Positions 14,770 through 15,520 of a DNA stretch of 15,520 bases are shown piece after piece; position 1 is the stretch's first letter; the number at the start of each line of letters is the position of its first letter. The stretch covers positions 1-15,520 of the forward strand of contig CAJTOG010000046.1 of the NCBI GenBank assembly GCA_910577575.1, in the 5' to 3' direction. The position numbers and the translations under genes are program-made. A model generated the notes under the pieces. That model searched no databases and had not been told where the DNA came from. It saw nothing but the letters and a program-made list of their open reading frames with translations. Source of the DNA: an uncultured Ruminococcus sp. GTDB taxonomy: Bacteria; Bacillota; Clostridia; Oscillospirales; Ruminococcaceae.

Positions 14770-14866
14770 ATGATAAATATAAATTCACCACATTTTAAAA
14801 AGGCAGAGTAAATTCTAATCTTAAAGAATATGATGATTTTATTGTACTTCTTAACAAACTATGGTA
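14770..14866 (+). pseudogene. Small frameshifted ORF
   Basis: AAAGGAG at 14754-14760 precedes ATG 14770, but this frame ends after 13 codons. From the A-run just before GGCAGA the next frame continues openly (GRVNSNLKEYDDFIVLLNKLW) to TAA 14864-14866. One extra A in the five-A run would give a 34-residue protein beginning MINININSPHFKKGRVNSN. Causes could be a lost base, a sequencing error in a homopolymer, or programmed -1 slippage on the TTTTAAAAAG run, although that run is not a canonical slippery heptamer. The product is not recognised. Confidence 0.35.
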
Positions 14867-14912
14867 AAAAATAATTACAAAAGATAAAAATAAAAAAGTG
14901 AGGTAAAATATT

Positions 14913-15520
14913 ATGGGTTTTCAGAAAGTTGAAGATATTCTTTCACACGTAGGCGGTAAGGTTCTTGTTTTTGGAAAACAAGGAACAGGCAAATCAACAT
15001 TTGTCGGCACATTTCCAAATATTAATCTTGTAGATACAGAGGATGGGCAAACATATTATCTTGGAAAGAATAAAAATATCAAAGGCGTTATGAGAACAAT
15101 ATCCGGCAAAGAAGTTCAGGAAACACTTGACGAACTTAACAATGAAGAAGTGCTTAAAACATTTGATACCATTGTAATTGATTCAGGTACAAAATTATAT
15201 GAAAATCTTCAGGCGGCAGCTTATGAAGTAGCAGAAAAACGTGCAAGAAAACAGCGGAACAAAGGCATTGATATTGACCTTGATGATGTTAACATCTCTC
15301 AAAGGGACTGGGGACATATAAAAAGGTGGAATCAGCAGCTTGCAGCATCGTATATTTTATTTTCTGAAATGGGCAAATGGTGTGTTGTGACGGCACATCA
15401 GAAAGATGAAATGAGAGATGCAACAAAGAGCGAAAAAAAAGCTCTCGGAGTAGAGAAAATCAAAATCGGTGAAATCCCTGACCTTGCAAAAAAGGCTGAA
15501 TATGATTTTGACATTGTGAT
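14913..15520 (+). CDS. Sak4-like / AAA_24 P-loop ATPase (3' end outside window)
   Basis: ATG 14913 with GTGAGG 9 bases upstream opens a frame still open at the window end (202 codons visible). GKQGTGKST at residues 21-29 is Walker A, followed by a strand and acidic turn INLVDTEDG. DTIVIDSGT is Walker B, WCVVTAHQK a sensor-like strand with a conserved-type His, and RDWGHIKRWNQQL a helix common in this group. This is the RecA-fold core of phage nucleotide-binding proteins of the Sak4/AAA_24 type, which act in single-strand annealing or homologous recombination next to a single-strand-binding protein. The C-terminus and any SSB gene lie beyond the window. Codon choice differs from its neighbours: GGC, CTT, GCA and CGT/CGG are frequent and GC is about 35-40%. 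Confidence 0.8.
   Translation, partial: MGFQKVEDILSHVGGKVLVFGKQGTGKSTFVGTFPNINLVDTEDGQTYYLGKNKNIKGVMRTISGKEVQETLDELNNEEVLKTFDTIVIDSGTKLYENLQAAAYEVAEKRARKQRNKGIDIDLDDVNISQRDWGHIKRWNQQLAASYILFSEMGKWCVVTAHQKDEMRDATKSEKKALGVEKIKIGEIPDLAKKAEYDFDIV

Noticed and set aside
1..15520. CRISPR array, insertion sequence or defence system
   Set aside because: No regular direct repeats with spacers, no transposase motifs and no recognisable defence genes beyond methyltransferases were seen.

Overview
The window is AT-rich (roughly 27% GC by eye), single-stranded in coding sense (every supported gene is on the + strand) and tightly packed, with ATGA overlaps, gaps of a few bases and strong Shine-Dalgarno sites. 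The gene set points to a phage or prophage of an anaerobic Firmicute, probably a gut Clostridia-type host. It holds a replicative helicase, a primase, its own bacterial-type DNA polymerase III alpha subunit, a RecD2-like helicase, nucleotide-pool enzymes, DNA methyltransferases and a Sak4-like ATPase. An oxygen-sensitive class III ribonucleotide reductase also points to an anaerobic life style. No virion genes are present, so this is the replication and nucleotide-metabolism part of a larger genome.

Layout. Positions 1-2606 carry the 3' end of a DnaB-like helicase, a zinc-finger/TOPRIM primase and a D12-class adenine methyltransferase. Positions 2607-4011 are a loose, partly decayed stretch. 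It has a likely relic of a second methyltransferase broken by an in-frame TGA, a small frameshifted ORF behind a perfect ribosome site, an intact dCTP deaminase (3016-3546), and the first 56 codons of a third methyltransferase cut off just after its SAM-binding motif. Positions 4012-9545 encode DnaE-type DNA polymerase III alpha and, overlapping it by 4 bases, a RecD2-like helicase. A textbook extended -10 promoter at 9563-9591 then starts a second transcription unit: SleB-like cell-wall hydrolase lipoprotein, CPKC glutaredoxin-like protein, NrdD, NrdG-like activase, a ferredoxin-thioredoxin-reductase-like domain fused to dUTPase, a small unknown protein, and a protein that looks like a very divergent flavin-dependent thymidylate synthase (ThyX). 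A frameshifted mini-ORF and the start of a Sak4/AAA_24-type ATPase, with visibly higher GC, close the window.

How it may work together. The most interesting reading is a self-contained anaerobic deoxynucleotide pathway. The electron route would be ferredoxin to the FTR-like domain (CPC/CPC/CHC cysteines), to the CPKC redoxin, to NrdD, with the NrdG-like protein installing the glycyl radical. dCTP deaminase and dUTPase then make dUMP, and the ThyX-like protein could methylate it to dTMP. A comparable ferredoxin disulfide reductase / NrdH redoxin / class III RNR chain is, as far as I recall, described in Methanosarcina barkeri. The physical fusion of the FTR-like domain to a dUTPase, the unusual cysteine spacing of the activase and the altered catalytic motif of the ThyX-like protein are the parts most worth checking. 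The polymerase also keeps all nine PHP metal ligands, suggesting built-in proofreading.
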